Shown: piece after piece, positions 50,909 through 58,380 of the stretch | Layout: every line of letters starts with the position of its first letter | Position numbering within the stretch: the stretch's first letter is position 1 | Origin: an uncultured Muribaculaceae bacterium | GTDB taxonomy: Bacteria > Bacteroidota > Bacteroidia > Bacteroidales > Muribaculaceae | NCBI GenBank assembly: GCA_910578385.1 | Contig: CAJTQV010000006.1 | Location: 62,001 to 126,000 of the forward strand | Length of the DNA stretch: 64,000 bases | Direction: 5' to 3' | Position numbers and translations under genes: made by a program | The notes under the pieces: model-generated | Told to the model about the DNA's origin: nothing | What the model saw: only the letters and a program-made list of their open reading frames with translations | Database searches by the model: none

Positions 50909-51033
50909 TTCGGGCTTCCGTCCTCACACGGCGCCGGGATGGCGGAGACGCGGTGCGCGACGGTGGTCGCGCCACACCCGGCGTGCCAAGCCCGCCAGAG
51001 GAGGGTGGGGGATTCCGGCTTCCGCCCTCACAA
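50909..51033 (-). repeat. Two family B repeats around family A, right orientation
   Basis: Family B copies at 50909-50929 (TTCGGGCTTCCGTCCTCAC) and 51012-51033, both inverted relative to all left-half copies. The rest of the 342-bp gap to 51227 is GC-rich low-complexity sequence and the promoter of the next gene. Confidence 0.8.
50953..50997 (-). repeat. Family A repeat, copy 6 (first inverted copy)
   Basis: GCGCGAC-GGTG-GTCGCGCC then GGCGTGCC-AAG-CCCGCC, the reverse complement of the left-half orientation. Confidence 0.85.
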
Positions 51034-51188
51034 GGCACCGGGACGGGGCGCGGAGGCGGGGGACGCGGATGGGGCTTTGTAAGGTAAACGCGGGGGGAGG
51101 GGTAAAGGTTTTTGTAATTTCGGGTGGGGAGAGATAGCGGTTTTTTGTAAAATCGGGGAGGTTTTTGCAAAATCAGGGCGGAGGTGAA

Positions 51189-51217
51189 TTGAAATTGCGG
51201 AAAATTTGTTAATTTTG
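51189..51217 (+). promoter_or_regulatory. Promoter of the polyprenyl synthase gene
   Basis: TTG (51189-51191), 18-bp spacer, TAATTTTG (51210-51217). The ATG is 10 bp downstream, so the leader would be very short. Confidence 0.55.
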
Positions 51218-51227
51218 TTGTTTAGTT

Positions 51228-52202
51228 ATGGAGCAGATGAAAAAAATACAGGAGTGTCTGGGTCCCGAACTCGGCGAGATGAATGAAATCATCGCCGGGA
51301 CGTTGCACACGTCCAATGAGATGATGAATGACATCGTGACCCGTTATCTAAAGATAAAGGGTAAGCAGATACGCCCTATATTGGTGATACTGAGCGCACG
51401 GATGTTCGGCGAGGTGACGCAGGAGGTGTTGCTGGCCGGCGCCGCTCTTGAGATGCTTCATAACGCTTCGCTGATTCATGATGACATAGTGGACGAGACC
51501 GAGTTGCGCCGGGGTGTGGCCACCATCAATGCCACTATGGGGAACCATATCGCCGTGCTGGTCGGGGATTTCTTCGTATCGAACGCCCTGTCGGCCGGCA
51601 TCAGGACCGGCGACATAAGGGTAATCTCGGCCCTGTCGGCCCTCGGCAAGGAACTTAGCCTCGGTGAAATCGACCAGATCTGCAACGCCCGCGACCATGC
51701 TCTCGACGAGAGCAGCTACTTCGGCATGATACGCCAGAAGACGGCCTCGCTCTTCATGAACTGTGTGCGCATGGGTGCGGAGCTTGGTGGAGCTTCGGAC
51801 GCTGACCTGAACCTGCTTGTGCGTTATGCCGAGCTGTTGGGTCTCTGCTTCCAGATACGTGATGACATATTCGACTATTTCGAGGATGCCCAGATTGGCA
51901 AACCGACAGGCAATGACCTGCGCGAGGGGAAGGTGACACTGCCGCTGCTCTATGCGCTGCGCACGGCTCCGGAAGAGGAGGCGCGCCCGATGCGCGACCT
52001 GCTTCTTGGCGGAGACCTGACTACTGCCGATATTGAACGGCTCATAGAGTTTGCCCGTCGTCATGGGGGCATAGAATATGCCTATGGCCGTATGCGCGAG
52101 ATGCAGCAGGAGGCCGAAGCGCTCATAGCACCGCTGCCCGATACGGAGTCGAAGCGGGCTTTTACAGAGATATTCGATTACATCATAGAGCGCAAGTTCT
52201 GA
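51228..52202 (+). CDS. ispB: Trans-polyprenyl diphosphate synthase
   Basis: 324-residue all-helical prenyltransferase that elongates isoprenoid diphosphates (octaprenyl or similar, for menaquinone side chains). The first aspartate-rich motif is LIHDDIVDETELRRG and the second FQIRDDIFDYF, each with the needed Asp residues. KGKQIRPILVILSA holds the diphosphate-binding Lys and Arg. Chain length cannot be read from the sequence with confidence. Start MEQMKKIQECLG. Transcribed with rnhB 85 bp downstream. Confidence 0.88.
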   Translation: MEQMKKIQECLGPELGEMNEIIAGTLHTSNEMMNDIVTRYLKIKGKQIRPILVILSARMFGEVTQEVLLAGAALEMLHNASLIHDDIVDETELRRGVATINATMGNHIAVLVGDFFVSNALSAGIRTGDIRVISALSALGKELSLGEIDQICNARDHALDESSYFGMIRQKTASLFMNCVRMGAELGGASDADLNLLVRYAELLGLCFQIRDDIFDYFEDAQIGKPTGNDLREGKVTLPLLYALRTAPEEEARPMRDLLLGGDLTTADIERLIEFARRHGGIEYAYGRMREMQQEAEALIAPLPDTESKRAFTEIFDYIIERKF

Positions 52203-52287
52203 TTGCGGCTGTTGAGAAAGGGCGCAGTCAAAAACATCGAAGTCATTACAGAGGAAGTTATTACCGCTACTTAACAGAGAAAAGCGT

Positions 52288-52893
52288 ATGTTGAAACGCT
52301 GCATGATAGAGGGTGTCGCCGAGGCCGGATGTGACGAGGCCGGGCGCGGATGCCTGTGTGGGCCTGTGAGCTGTGCGGCCGTGATATTGCCGCCTGATTT
52401 CGAGGCTCCGGAGCTTAACGACTCCAAGCAGCTGAGTGCTGCGGCGCGTGAGCGTCTGCGTGAGCAGATAGAGCGCGAGGCATTGGCCTGGGCCGTGGTG
52501 ATGGTCGAAGCCGAGGAGATAGACCGGATAAACATACTGAACGCTTCAATCACCGGGATGCAGCGTGCGCTCGATGCGCTCACGCTGCGGCCTCAGCATA
52601 TACTGGTTGACGGCAACCGGTTCAGACCTTATCTTGACCCTGAGAAGATGATGGATATTCCGCACCACACGGTGGTGAAGGGGGACGCCACTTACATGTC
52701 AATAGCCGCCGCTTCGATACTTGCCAAGACTCACAGGGATGAGCTGATGACTCGGTATGCTGAGCAGTATCCGGGCTACGGCTGGGAGAAGAACATGGGC
52801 TACCCGACGAAGGCGCACTACGAGGGGATAGGGCGGCTCGGTGTGACACCTCTGCACCGGAAGAGCTTCAAGCTGCAGAAGGGGGAGTGCTGA
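52288..52893 (+). CDS. rnhB: Ribonuclease HII
   Basis: Removes ribonucleotides misincorporated in DNA. The N-terminal metal motif GCDEAGRGCLCGPV holds the D-E pair, the next acid is in HILVDGN, and the fourth in SILAKTHRDELM (D); YPGYGWEKNMGYPTKAH matches the C-terminal signature. Start at 52288 gives MLKRCMIEGVAEAGCDEAG. 201 residues, normal. The window thus has both RNase H types. Confidence 0.94.
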   Translation: MLKRCMIEGVAEAGCDEAGRGCLCGPVSCAAVILPPDFEAPELNDSKQLSAAARERLREQIEREALAWAVVMVEAEEIDRINILNASITGMQRALDALTLRPQHILVDGNRFRPYLDPEKMMDIPHHTVVKGDATYMSIAAASILAKTHRDELMTRYAEQYPGYGWEKNMGYPTKAHYEGIGRLGVTPLHRKSFKLQKGEC

Positions 52894-52908
52894 AGGGGCG
52901 GGGACGCG

Positions 52909-52954
52909 GTGCGCGACGGTGGTCGCGCCACAACCTGCGAGCCAAGCTCGCTGC
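52909..52954 (-). repeat. Family A repeat, copy 7 (right orientation)
   Basis: A degenerate copy between the convergent rnhB and flippase genes. The GCGCGAC hairpin is intact and the second is GCGAGCC-AAG-CTCGC. Confidence 0.75.
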
Positions 52955-52984
52955 CGGACGTGCGGTCTGAAACTTGAGGCCCCG

Positions 52985-53066
52985 AACTTAAACCCTAAAG
53001 GCTAAGCCCTAAAACCTAAAATCTAAAGCCTAAAGCCTAAAATCTAAAACCTAAAGCCTAAAACCT
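52985..53066. repeat. CCTAAAA-type heptamer array at the flippase 3' end
   Basis: About eleven degenerate copies of a 7-bp unit (CCTAAAG, CCTAAAA, TCTAAAG). On the minus strand it supplies the last residues (VLGFRF) and TAG of the flippase and resembles a telomere-type repeat only superficially. Confidence 0.8.
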
Positions 53067-54579
53067 TGCGCAGGCGGCGGAGGAGGGGGGAGATGCGGGG
53101 GACTTCCTCGAAGGTGCAGATGACTCCGAGGTAGATGATGAGCATGATGGTGCGCGTGGTGTACATGAGCCAGGTGGGGAACATGCCCTCGATCCAGATG
53201 CCGGCGGCGTAGAGGATGGCTGCAAGCAGCGTGTAGGCTCCCATGCGGCCGAGCTGGTAAGGAAGCGGGTAGTAGTGGCGCCCCACGAAGTATGAAATGA
53301 CCATGACCGCGAAGTAGCTGCCGAGAGCTGCCCATGCCGAGCCGAGGTAGCCGTCGGGTATGCCGATTGCAGATACGAGCCAGATGTTCAGTCCGAGCAT
53401 TAGCGCGAAGCAGATTAGCGACATGTACATGCCCCACTGGGTGCGGTCGGTGAGCTTGTACCAGAGCGAGAGGTTGAAGAACACGCCGAAGCAGAGTTCG
53501 GCGGCCATCATGATCGGTACCACCCGGAGTCCGGACCAGTAGCCGGGCGATACGAAATGCTTGAGAACGGGGAGGAAGAACATCACCCCGAGGAAGATGA
53601 AGAGCCCGAAGACGACGAAGAACTTCATGGCATCGCAGTAGGCCTGTTTCTTGTTCTCTCCGTCACCCTTGGCCTGGGCGAAGATGAAGGGTTCGTAGGC
53701 GTAGCGGAACGCCTGGGTGAACATCACCATTACAATCGCTATCTTGATATTGGCTCCGTAGATGCCCACCATGGAGCGTGCGGCCTCTTCCTGGCCCTTG
53801 AAAAGGTAGGGGATGATAATCTGTCCCATGTTCTGGCTCAGGATTCCGGCAACGCCGAGAATGAGGAGCGGCCAGCTGTAGGAGAGCATACGACGCAGGA
53901 GCTGCCCGTTGAAGGCGTATCGGCGCCCCGTAAGCTCTGGAAGAAGGCAGAGGAGCACCACGACCGAGGAGATGATGTTGGCGAGAAAAATCCAGCCTAT
54001 GCCGAATGAGAGGCCTCCCAACGGCTCGTAGAACCATGCTATGACGGCTGGTGCCACGCGTTGGAGCCAGGGGCACATGAGCAGGAAGAAGAGGTTCAGG
54101 CCGATGTTGAGACCTACGTTGAGGAGCTTTATTCCGGCGAACCGGAAGGCTTTCTTCTTGTATCGGAGGTAGGCGAACGGGAGGTTGGAGAAGGCATCGA
54201 TGGCGACCGTCACTCCGAGGAGCCAGACGTAGAGGCTGTGGTGAGGCAGCAGCATCATTCCTGATACGGGACGGAGGAAAATCGACAGCAGCGCGATGAA
54301 GAGCACGGAGGTCGTTCCGACCGATATGAGCGATGTGGTGTAGACACGCTCGGGGTCGGCTTCCTTGTTGGCGAAGCGGAAGAATCCGGTCTCCATGCCG
54401 TAGTTGAGGATTACGAGCGCGACAGCCGTGAAGCTGTATAGATAACTGACTATGCCGTACTCCTCGGTGGGGAAGAGGTAGACGTAGAGGGGGACGAGGC
54501 ACCAGTTGAGGAAGCGCCCCACGATGCTTGACAGGCCGTAGACGGCTGTTTCTTTTGCTAATGATTTTATTCCGGCCAC
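53044..54579 (-). CDS. Polysaccharide/lipid-linked oligosaccharide flippase (MOP superfamily)
   Basis: 511-residue membrane protein with about 13-14 membrane helices. The N-terminal LAKETAVYGLSSIVGRFLNW is the entry helix typical of Wzx-like flippases. A loop near FKGQEEAARSMVGIYGA and the FRYAYEPFIFAQAKG segment also fit the Bacteroidetes subfamily. It probably moves undecaprenyl-linked glycans across the inner membrane. Its last residues come from a heptamer repeat. Confidence 0.85.
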   Translation of the reverse strand: MAGIKSLAKETAVYGLSSIVGRFLNWCLVPLYVYLFPTEEYGIVSYLYSFTAVALVILNYGMETGFFRFANKEADPERVYTTSLISVGTTSVLFIALLSIFLRPVSGMMLLPHHSLYVWLLGVTVAIDAFSNLPFAYLRYKKKAFRFAGIKLLNVGLNIGLNLFFLLMCPWLQRVAPAVIAWFYEPLGGLSFGIGWIFLANIISSVVVLLCLLPELTGRRYAFNGQLLRRMLSYSWPLLILGVAGILSQNMGQIIIPYLFKGQEEAARSMVGIYGANIKIAIVMVMFTQAFRYAYEPFIFAQAKGDGENKKQAYCDAMKFFVVFGLFIFLGVMFFLPVLKHFVSPGYWSGLRVVPIMMAAELCFGVFFNLSLWYKLTDRTQWGMYMSLICFALMLGLNIWLVSAIGIPDGYLGSAWAALGSYFAVMVISYFVGRHYYPLPYQLGRMGAYTLLAAILYAAGIWIEGMFPTWLMYTTRTIMLIIYLGVICTFEEVPRISPLLRRLRKVLGFRF

Positions 54580-54598
54580 TGTGGTGAAAAGGGTGAGA

Positions 54599-54642
54599 AG
54601 GTGGTTAAGGTTCTTAAGGTTCTTAAGGACTTTAAGAGTTGG
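54599..54642 (-). repeat. Family D repeat after ruvB, right orientation
   Basis: AGGTTCTTAAGG twice and a TTTAAG variant, ending at the ruvB stop codon. Inverted relative to the copy at 25983. Confidence 0.75.
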
Positions 54643-55686
54643 TTATTGGTCGAAAAGAGAGGGCTGGGAGGGGGTGGGGAGGTCGCCGAGACGGCCGAGG
54701 TGGCGGTAGGCGAGCTCGGTCACCTCGCGGCCACGGGGGGTGCGCTTCAGGAAGCCCTCCTTGATGAGGAAGGGTTCGTAGACTTCCTCGATTGTGCCGG
54801 GATCCTCTCCTATCGCTGTGCCGATGGTGCTGAGACCGACGGGACCACCCTTGAACTTGTCGATGATGGTGAGCAGTATGCGGTTGTCGATCTGGTCGAG
54901 GCCGTAGCGGTCGATGTTGAGGGCCTCAAGGGCGTGGCGTGCTATGGCGAGGTCGATGCGGCCGGAGCCACGCACCATGGCGAAGTCGCGCACTCGGCGG
55001 AGCAGCGAGTTGGCTACACGCGGCGTGCCCCGGCTGCGGAGAGCGATCTCCTGCGCCGCCTGTTCGTCGATGCCGATGCGGAGCAGTCCGGCGGAGCGCT
55101 TGACGATGGTGCAGAGCAGTTTGTGGTCGTAGTATTCGAGGTGGCACTGTATGCCGAAGCGGGCCCGGAGGGGAGCGGTGAGGCTTCCCGAGCGGGTGGT
55201 CGCTCCGACGAGGGTGAAGGGGGAGATTGTGAGCTGTACAGACTTCGCGCCGGGTCCTTTGTCGAGGAGGATGTCGATGCGGAAGTCCTCCATGGCCGAG
55301 TAGAGATACTCCTCGACCACGGGGTGCAGACGGTGAATCTCGTCGATGAAGAGGACATCGTGAGGTTCGAGCGACATGAGTATGCCGGCCAGGTCGCCCG
55401 GTTTGTCGAGCACGGGGCCGGAAGTGGTCTTGAAGCCTACGCCGAGTTCGTTGGCGATGATGTTGGAGAGAGTGGTCTTGCCCAGACCCGGAGGGCCGTG
55501 GAGGAGTGTGTGATCGAGAGCCTCGCCGCGCATGCGGGCGGCCTTGACAAAGACCGAGAGGTTGTCGATTATTTTCTCCTGCCCGGAGAAGTCGCTGAAA
55601 CTGAGCGGGCGGAGGGCTTTTTCTATATCTTTTTCCGGCCCGTCGGGGCGGTCCTGGTTGAGCCGGATGTCGAAATCTTCTGTCAT
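54643..55686 (-). CDS. ruvB: Holliday junction branch migration helicase RuvB
   Basis: AAA+ motor that drives RuvA-bound Holliday junctions. Walker A GPPGLGKTTLS (about 66-76), Walker B DVLFIDEIHRL, sensor 1 in VGATTRSGSLTAPLRARFG, and the C-terminal winged helix GLDQIDNRILLTII ... RTPRGREVTELAYRHLG. Length 347, normal. A perfect TAACTTTG -7 box ends 4 bp before the ATG, so the message may be leaderless. Confidence 0.97.
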   Translation of the reverse strand: MTEDFDIRLNQDRPDGPEKDIEKALRPLSFSDFSGQEKIIDNLSVFVKAARMRGEALDHTLLHGPPGLGKTTLSNIIANELGVGFKTTSGPVLDKPGDLAGILMSLEPHDVLFIDEIHRLHPVVEEYLYSAMEDFRIDILLDKGPGAKSVQLTISPFTLVGATTRSGSLTAPLRARFGIQCHLEYYDHKLLCTIVKRSAGLLRIGIDEQAAQEIALRSRGTPRVANSLLRRVRDFAMVRGSGRIDLAIARHALEALNIDRYGLDQIDNRILLTIIDKFKGGPVGLSTIGTAIGEDPGTIEEVYEPFLIKEGFLKRTPRGREVTELAYRHLGRLGDLPTPSQPSLFDQ

Positions 55687-55690
55687 GATG

Positions 55691-55722
55691 CAAAGTTAGC
55701 AAAGAATTGAGACATATGCAAA
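55691..55722 (-). promoter_or_regulatory. Promoter of ruvB
   Basis: On the minus strand TTTG (55722-55719), 20-bp spacer, TAACTTTG (55698-55691). Expected start falls at or within the ATG at 55686-55684. Confidence 0.7.
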
Positions 55723-55762
55723 AAAACGGGAGGCGGGTGCCTGACGGCGCCACGCCTCCCGC
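55720..55762 (-). terminator. Intrinsic terminator of the 55851-56267 gene
   Basis: On the minus strand GCGGGAGGCG / CGCCTCCCG stem closing a loop of about 15 bases, followed by seven T. The T run overlaps the -33 element of the ruvB promoter, packing the two signals together. Confidence 0.75.
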
Positions 55763-55810
55763 AACATCAAGGTTACGAAAAGGTGATGTTTCCTTTTTGT
55801 GGGTATTTTT

Positions 55811-55830
55811 TCGGGCTTCCGCCCTCACAC
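55811..55830 (-). repeat. Family B repeat, right orientation
   Basis: TCGGGCTTCCGCCCTCACAC, between the terminator and the stop of the 138-residue gene. Confidence 0.75.
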
Positions 55831-55850
55831 GGCACTCGGGCTGGCGGGGG

Positions 55851-56267
55851 TTAGCCTTCGTTGAGGGCTTCGAAGTAGCAGTCGGCGATGGCTACCCATT
55901 CTTCGAGGGTGCCCTGGGTGGTGTAGCCCTTGGCGTCGGAGGGGGTGCCGAGCTGTTCGGAGGCCTTCAGTTCGGAGAGGGTGACTACTACCGGGGGCAC
56001 GTCGATGCCCGGGCGGTAGAAGTGGTCGATGCTGACTCCGGCTGCGTCTTCCTCGATGGCGTAGAGCTGGTCGTTGAAGCGGTAGAGTCCGGTTACGCGG
56101 GCCACGCGGGTGGAGCCGTCGCGCGGGTCGGTGACGGTTACTTCGGGGATGTAGTGGAAGCCGGCGTCGGGGACGCTCCAGATTATGGCTCCTATTTCGC
56201 GGGCTTTCATATCTTCGGCCATCTGTGTTTTGGCCTTTTCGAGCAGGTGGGGTGATGTGTTTGACAT
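55851..56267 (-). CDS. Small cytosolic protein of unknown function
   Basis: 138 residues from MSNTSPHLLEKAK. One alpha helix is followed by a beta-rich domain (IGAIIWSVPDAGFHYIPEVTVTDPRDG, ATIARVTGLYRFNDQLYAIEED-like strands), with no export signal or membrane segment. The frame is open upstream to 56372, but that part lies in repeat A sequence. I do not recognise a family. It ends in a strong terminator. Confidence 0.55.
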   Translation of the reverse strand: MSNTSPHLLEKAKTQMAEDMKAREIGAIIWSVPDAGFHYIPEVTVTDPRDGSTRVARVTGLYRFNDQLYAIEEDAAGVSIDHFYRPGIDVPPVVVTLSELKASEQLGTPSDAKGYTTQGTLEEWVAIADCYFEALNEG

Positions 56268-56350
56268 AGCGGTGTGTTTTTCTGCGCGGGGCTTGGGCTC
56301 CGCGGTGTGTTTATTAGTGTAACAACTTTGGGTGGGGTTAGGTTTTAGGG

Positions 56351-56393
56351 AGCGCGACGGTTGTCGCGCCACACCCTGCGGGCCAAGCCCGCC
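56351..56393 (-). repeat. Family A repeat, copy 8 (right orientation)
   Basis: GCGCGAC-GGTT-GTCGCGCC and GCGGGCC-AAG-CCCGC, upstream of the 138-residue gene. Confidence 0.8.
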
Positions 56394-56420
56394 AAGAGAA
56401 GAGGGAGGACCGGACTGGGA

Positions 56421-56483
56421 TTCGGGCTTCCGCCCTCACACAGCAGCGGGGAGGAGGGGGATTCGGGCTTCCGCCCTCACACA
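56421..56483 (-). repeat. Two tandem family B repeats
   Basis: Two copies of ATTCGGGCTTCCGCCCTCAC 41 bp apart, just downstream of the phosphatase gene. Confidence 0.8.
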
Positions 56484-56499
56484 GCACCAGGGGGAGGGG

Positions 56500-57777
56500 C
56501 TATCGGGCGTAGGAGGCCATGAGGGTTTGCCAGTAGGCGCGGAGGGTGGACCAGGGGACTATGTCGGGCTGGCCTTTCATGGGGGCTACGGTGCGGCCGT
56601 TGAGCTGGATGGTGGCGTAGCAGGTGCCGCTGGGACCGCGCGAGATCAGAAGCAGCAGGTTGGCTCCGAGGGGCGTGATGTTCTGGATCTTCCAGCAGTC
56701 GTCGAGGTCGTCGTAGTCGAGTGGAAGGTCGAAGCAGCCCGGAATCTTTATCAGCGAGAGGAGGGGAAGGAGAGTCTCTGCGTGGCCGAAGTAGGCGTTG
56801 ATTACGGGTTGGATGGCTGTGTTGCAGAGGGCGGAGTCGGTGTCGGCGATTACGCGGCGGAGGAGGGGGGAGGTGGCGCGGGCGGCTACCGAGGAGAGGG
56901 GTGTGACCGAGTTGCGGAGGTAGTGCTGTAGGTTGGAGGCACGCCAGCAAGCCTGGTATTCGGCTACGGTCATCCATTGTGTGGTGGGAGCGGGGAGCCC
57001 GGCGGCGCGGTTGCCTTTGAGCACCTCGTACATGTCCATGGTGAGGTCGCGGAGCTGCCGGTCGGAGAGGGAGGTCTTTGTGAACAGACGGCGTGCGGGG
57101 GCTCCGGAGACATGGCGGCGCACGAAGTCATCGTAGACCGGTTTCCAGTCGCCGTCCTTGCGGTATTCGGCATATTCGCGGTCGTAGGTGAAGCAGCAGA
57201 CGAGCGAGTCGAACTGCGGGCCTTCGTTTGTGCGTACCTCCATCTTGTCGTTGAGACGGATCAGTTGGTTTGTGAACTGGTACATGGTCATTACGACGCG
57301 TGGCACGTGCGATGCGATTGCGTTGATGCGTACATTCTTGTCGGCGAGTCGCGGCAGGGTCTCGAACATGCGCTTGCCGAGCAGGCGTTCCTCGCGGATG
57401 CCTGTCTGGGAAAGGTCGCCCCAGTTGTCCTCGTTGGCCGATTCTACAAGATTCATGAGCGAGAGGAATGCCTCGCCGGTGTCGGAGAGGGTTCCGGTGT
57501 TGCGTCCATGTTCAAGGGCCTTGAGTACCTTCTCCATCTTTTTCGGGCCGGAGAGGTAGCGGGCACCGTGCCGCGCCACGTATGAGGCATAGACGGGGGT
57601 CAGCGAGTCGGGGAGATATGGTATCTGTGTGCATGCTGAGAAGTCGTATGGCATCATGGACCCGTCGAGCACCGGAGGGAGCGGTACGTAACGGTTCTTG
57701 TTCTGGGCATGTGCAGGAGCGATGCACGAGATTAAGAGCAGCGTGACCCAAACGAGGCCTTTAAGTCTTGTAGTCAT
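56500..57777 (-). CDS. Secreted histidine acid phosphatase, multiple-inositol-polyphosphate phosphatase type
   Basis: 425 residues. Signal peptide MTTRLKGLVWVTLLLISCIAPAHA. The catalytic RHGAR is at 69-73 and the proton-donor HAE motif in YFGHAETLLPLL (about residue 345), the combination of MINPP-type phytases in gut Bacteroidetes. The protein probably hydrolyses inositol phosphates in the periplasm or on exported vesicles. Normal length for the bacterial family. Confidence 0.85.
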   Translation of the reverse strand: MTTRLKGLVWVTLLLISCIAPAHAQNKNRYVPLPPVLDGSMMPYDFSACTQIPYLPDSLTPVYASYVARHGARYLSGPKKMEKVLKALEHGRNTGTLSDTGEAFLSLMNLVESANEDNWGDLSQTGIREERLLGKRMFETLPRLADKNVRINAIASHVPRVVMTMYQFTNQLIRLNDKMEVRTNEGPQFDSLVCCFTYDREYAEYRKDGDWKPVYDDFVRRHVSGAPARRLFTKTSLSDRQLRDLTMDMYEVLKGNRAAGLPAPTTQWMTVAEYQACWRASNLQHYLRNSVTPLSSVAARATSPLLRRVIADTDSALCNTAIQPVINAYFGHAETLLPLLSLIKIPGCFDLPLDYDDLDDCWKIQNITPLGANLLLLISRGPSGTCYATIQLNGRTVAPMKGQPDIVPWSTLRAYWQTLMASYAR

Positions 57778-57888
57778 CGGGAATAGTTAAAATGTGTGTC
57801 ACTCTTCTTAACAGATGGGCGACGGAAAAGTTTCAGCAGGGTATTGTGATTAGAAGGGGTGGCCATTGCTGCGGCCTGCGCTTCGGGG

Positions 57889-58299
57889 TCAGAAGCGGCG
57901 GCAGGTGATGGTGGCGGCGGAGGAGCGGAGCACGAGGTGCTTGCTGTCGAGGGTCAGGATGTCGAGGTTGGCGGGGTTTCCGGCGAAACCGTAGCCGTAG
58001 AGCTTCTGTTCTGTCGGGTTGGTAGGGAACTCTACGCTGATGCGGTCTTCGTCGAGGTGGCACGAGAGTATGCCGGTGATGTCGGTGTCGGGGTTGGCGA
58101 GCTGCAGGAGCTCAAGGTTGACACAGATGAAGAGATCTTCGGGGTAGACGATGTTCTCGCCCCGGTCTTCTTGGGGGGTGTAGGCGATTTCGGTGATTTT
58201 CCAGAAGCCGTCGATTTTGCCGTTGTGGGATGCGCGGCGGCAGGAGGGTGAGACGAGGGTGATGAGGGAGAGGATTATGATGGGGATTAGCTTTCGCAT
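57889..58299 (-). CDS. Small lipoprotein with lipocalin-like domain
   Basis: 136 residues. Signal peptide with lipobox VSPSC (Cys about 20), then DGFWKITEIAYTPQ opening a beta-barrel-like domain typical of short Bacteroidales lipoproteins. No catalytic residues. It follows the Wzi-like gene on the same strand, separated by a family D repeat array (58312-58380), and may be co-transcribed with it. Confidence 0.6.
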   Translation of the reverse strand: MRKLIPIIILSLITLVSPSCRRASHNGKIDGFWKITEIAYTPQEDRGENIVYPEDLFICVNLELLQLANPDTDITGILSCHLDEDRISVEFPTNPTEQKLYGYGFAGNPANLDILTLDSKHLVLRSSAATITCRRF

Positions 58300-58311
58300 G
58301 AGGTGAAATGG

Positions 58312-58380
58312 TGGTTAAGGGTGGTTAAGGGGTTTAAGGTTCTTAAAGTTTTTAAGGTTCTTAAGGTCTTTAAGGGGTTA
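58312..58380 (-). repeat. Family D repeat array, right orientation
   Basis: AAGGTTCTTAA and TTTAAGG units repeated about six times, ending over the stop codon of the Wzi-like gene. It is the largest D array in the window. Confidence 0.8.

Noticed and set aside
50886..51170. N-terminal extension of the two-segment membrane protein
   Set aside because: The added 95 residues are translated family A and B repeats. The ATG at 50885 begins a normal-looking protein.
52985..53066. Telomere-like CCTAAAA array as a sign of a linear replicon
   Set aside because: It is internal, degenerate and overlaps a gene end; nothing else indicates a chromosome end.
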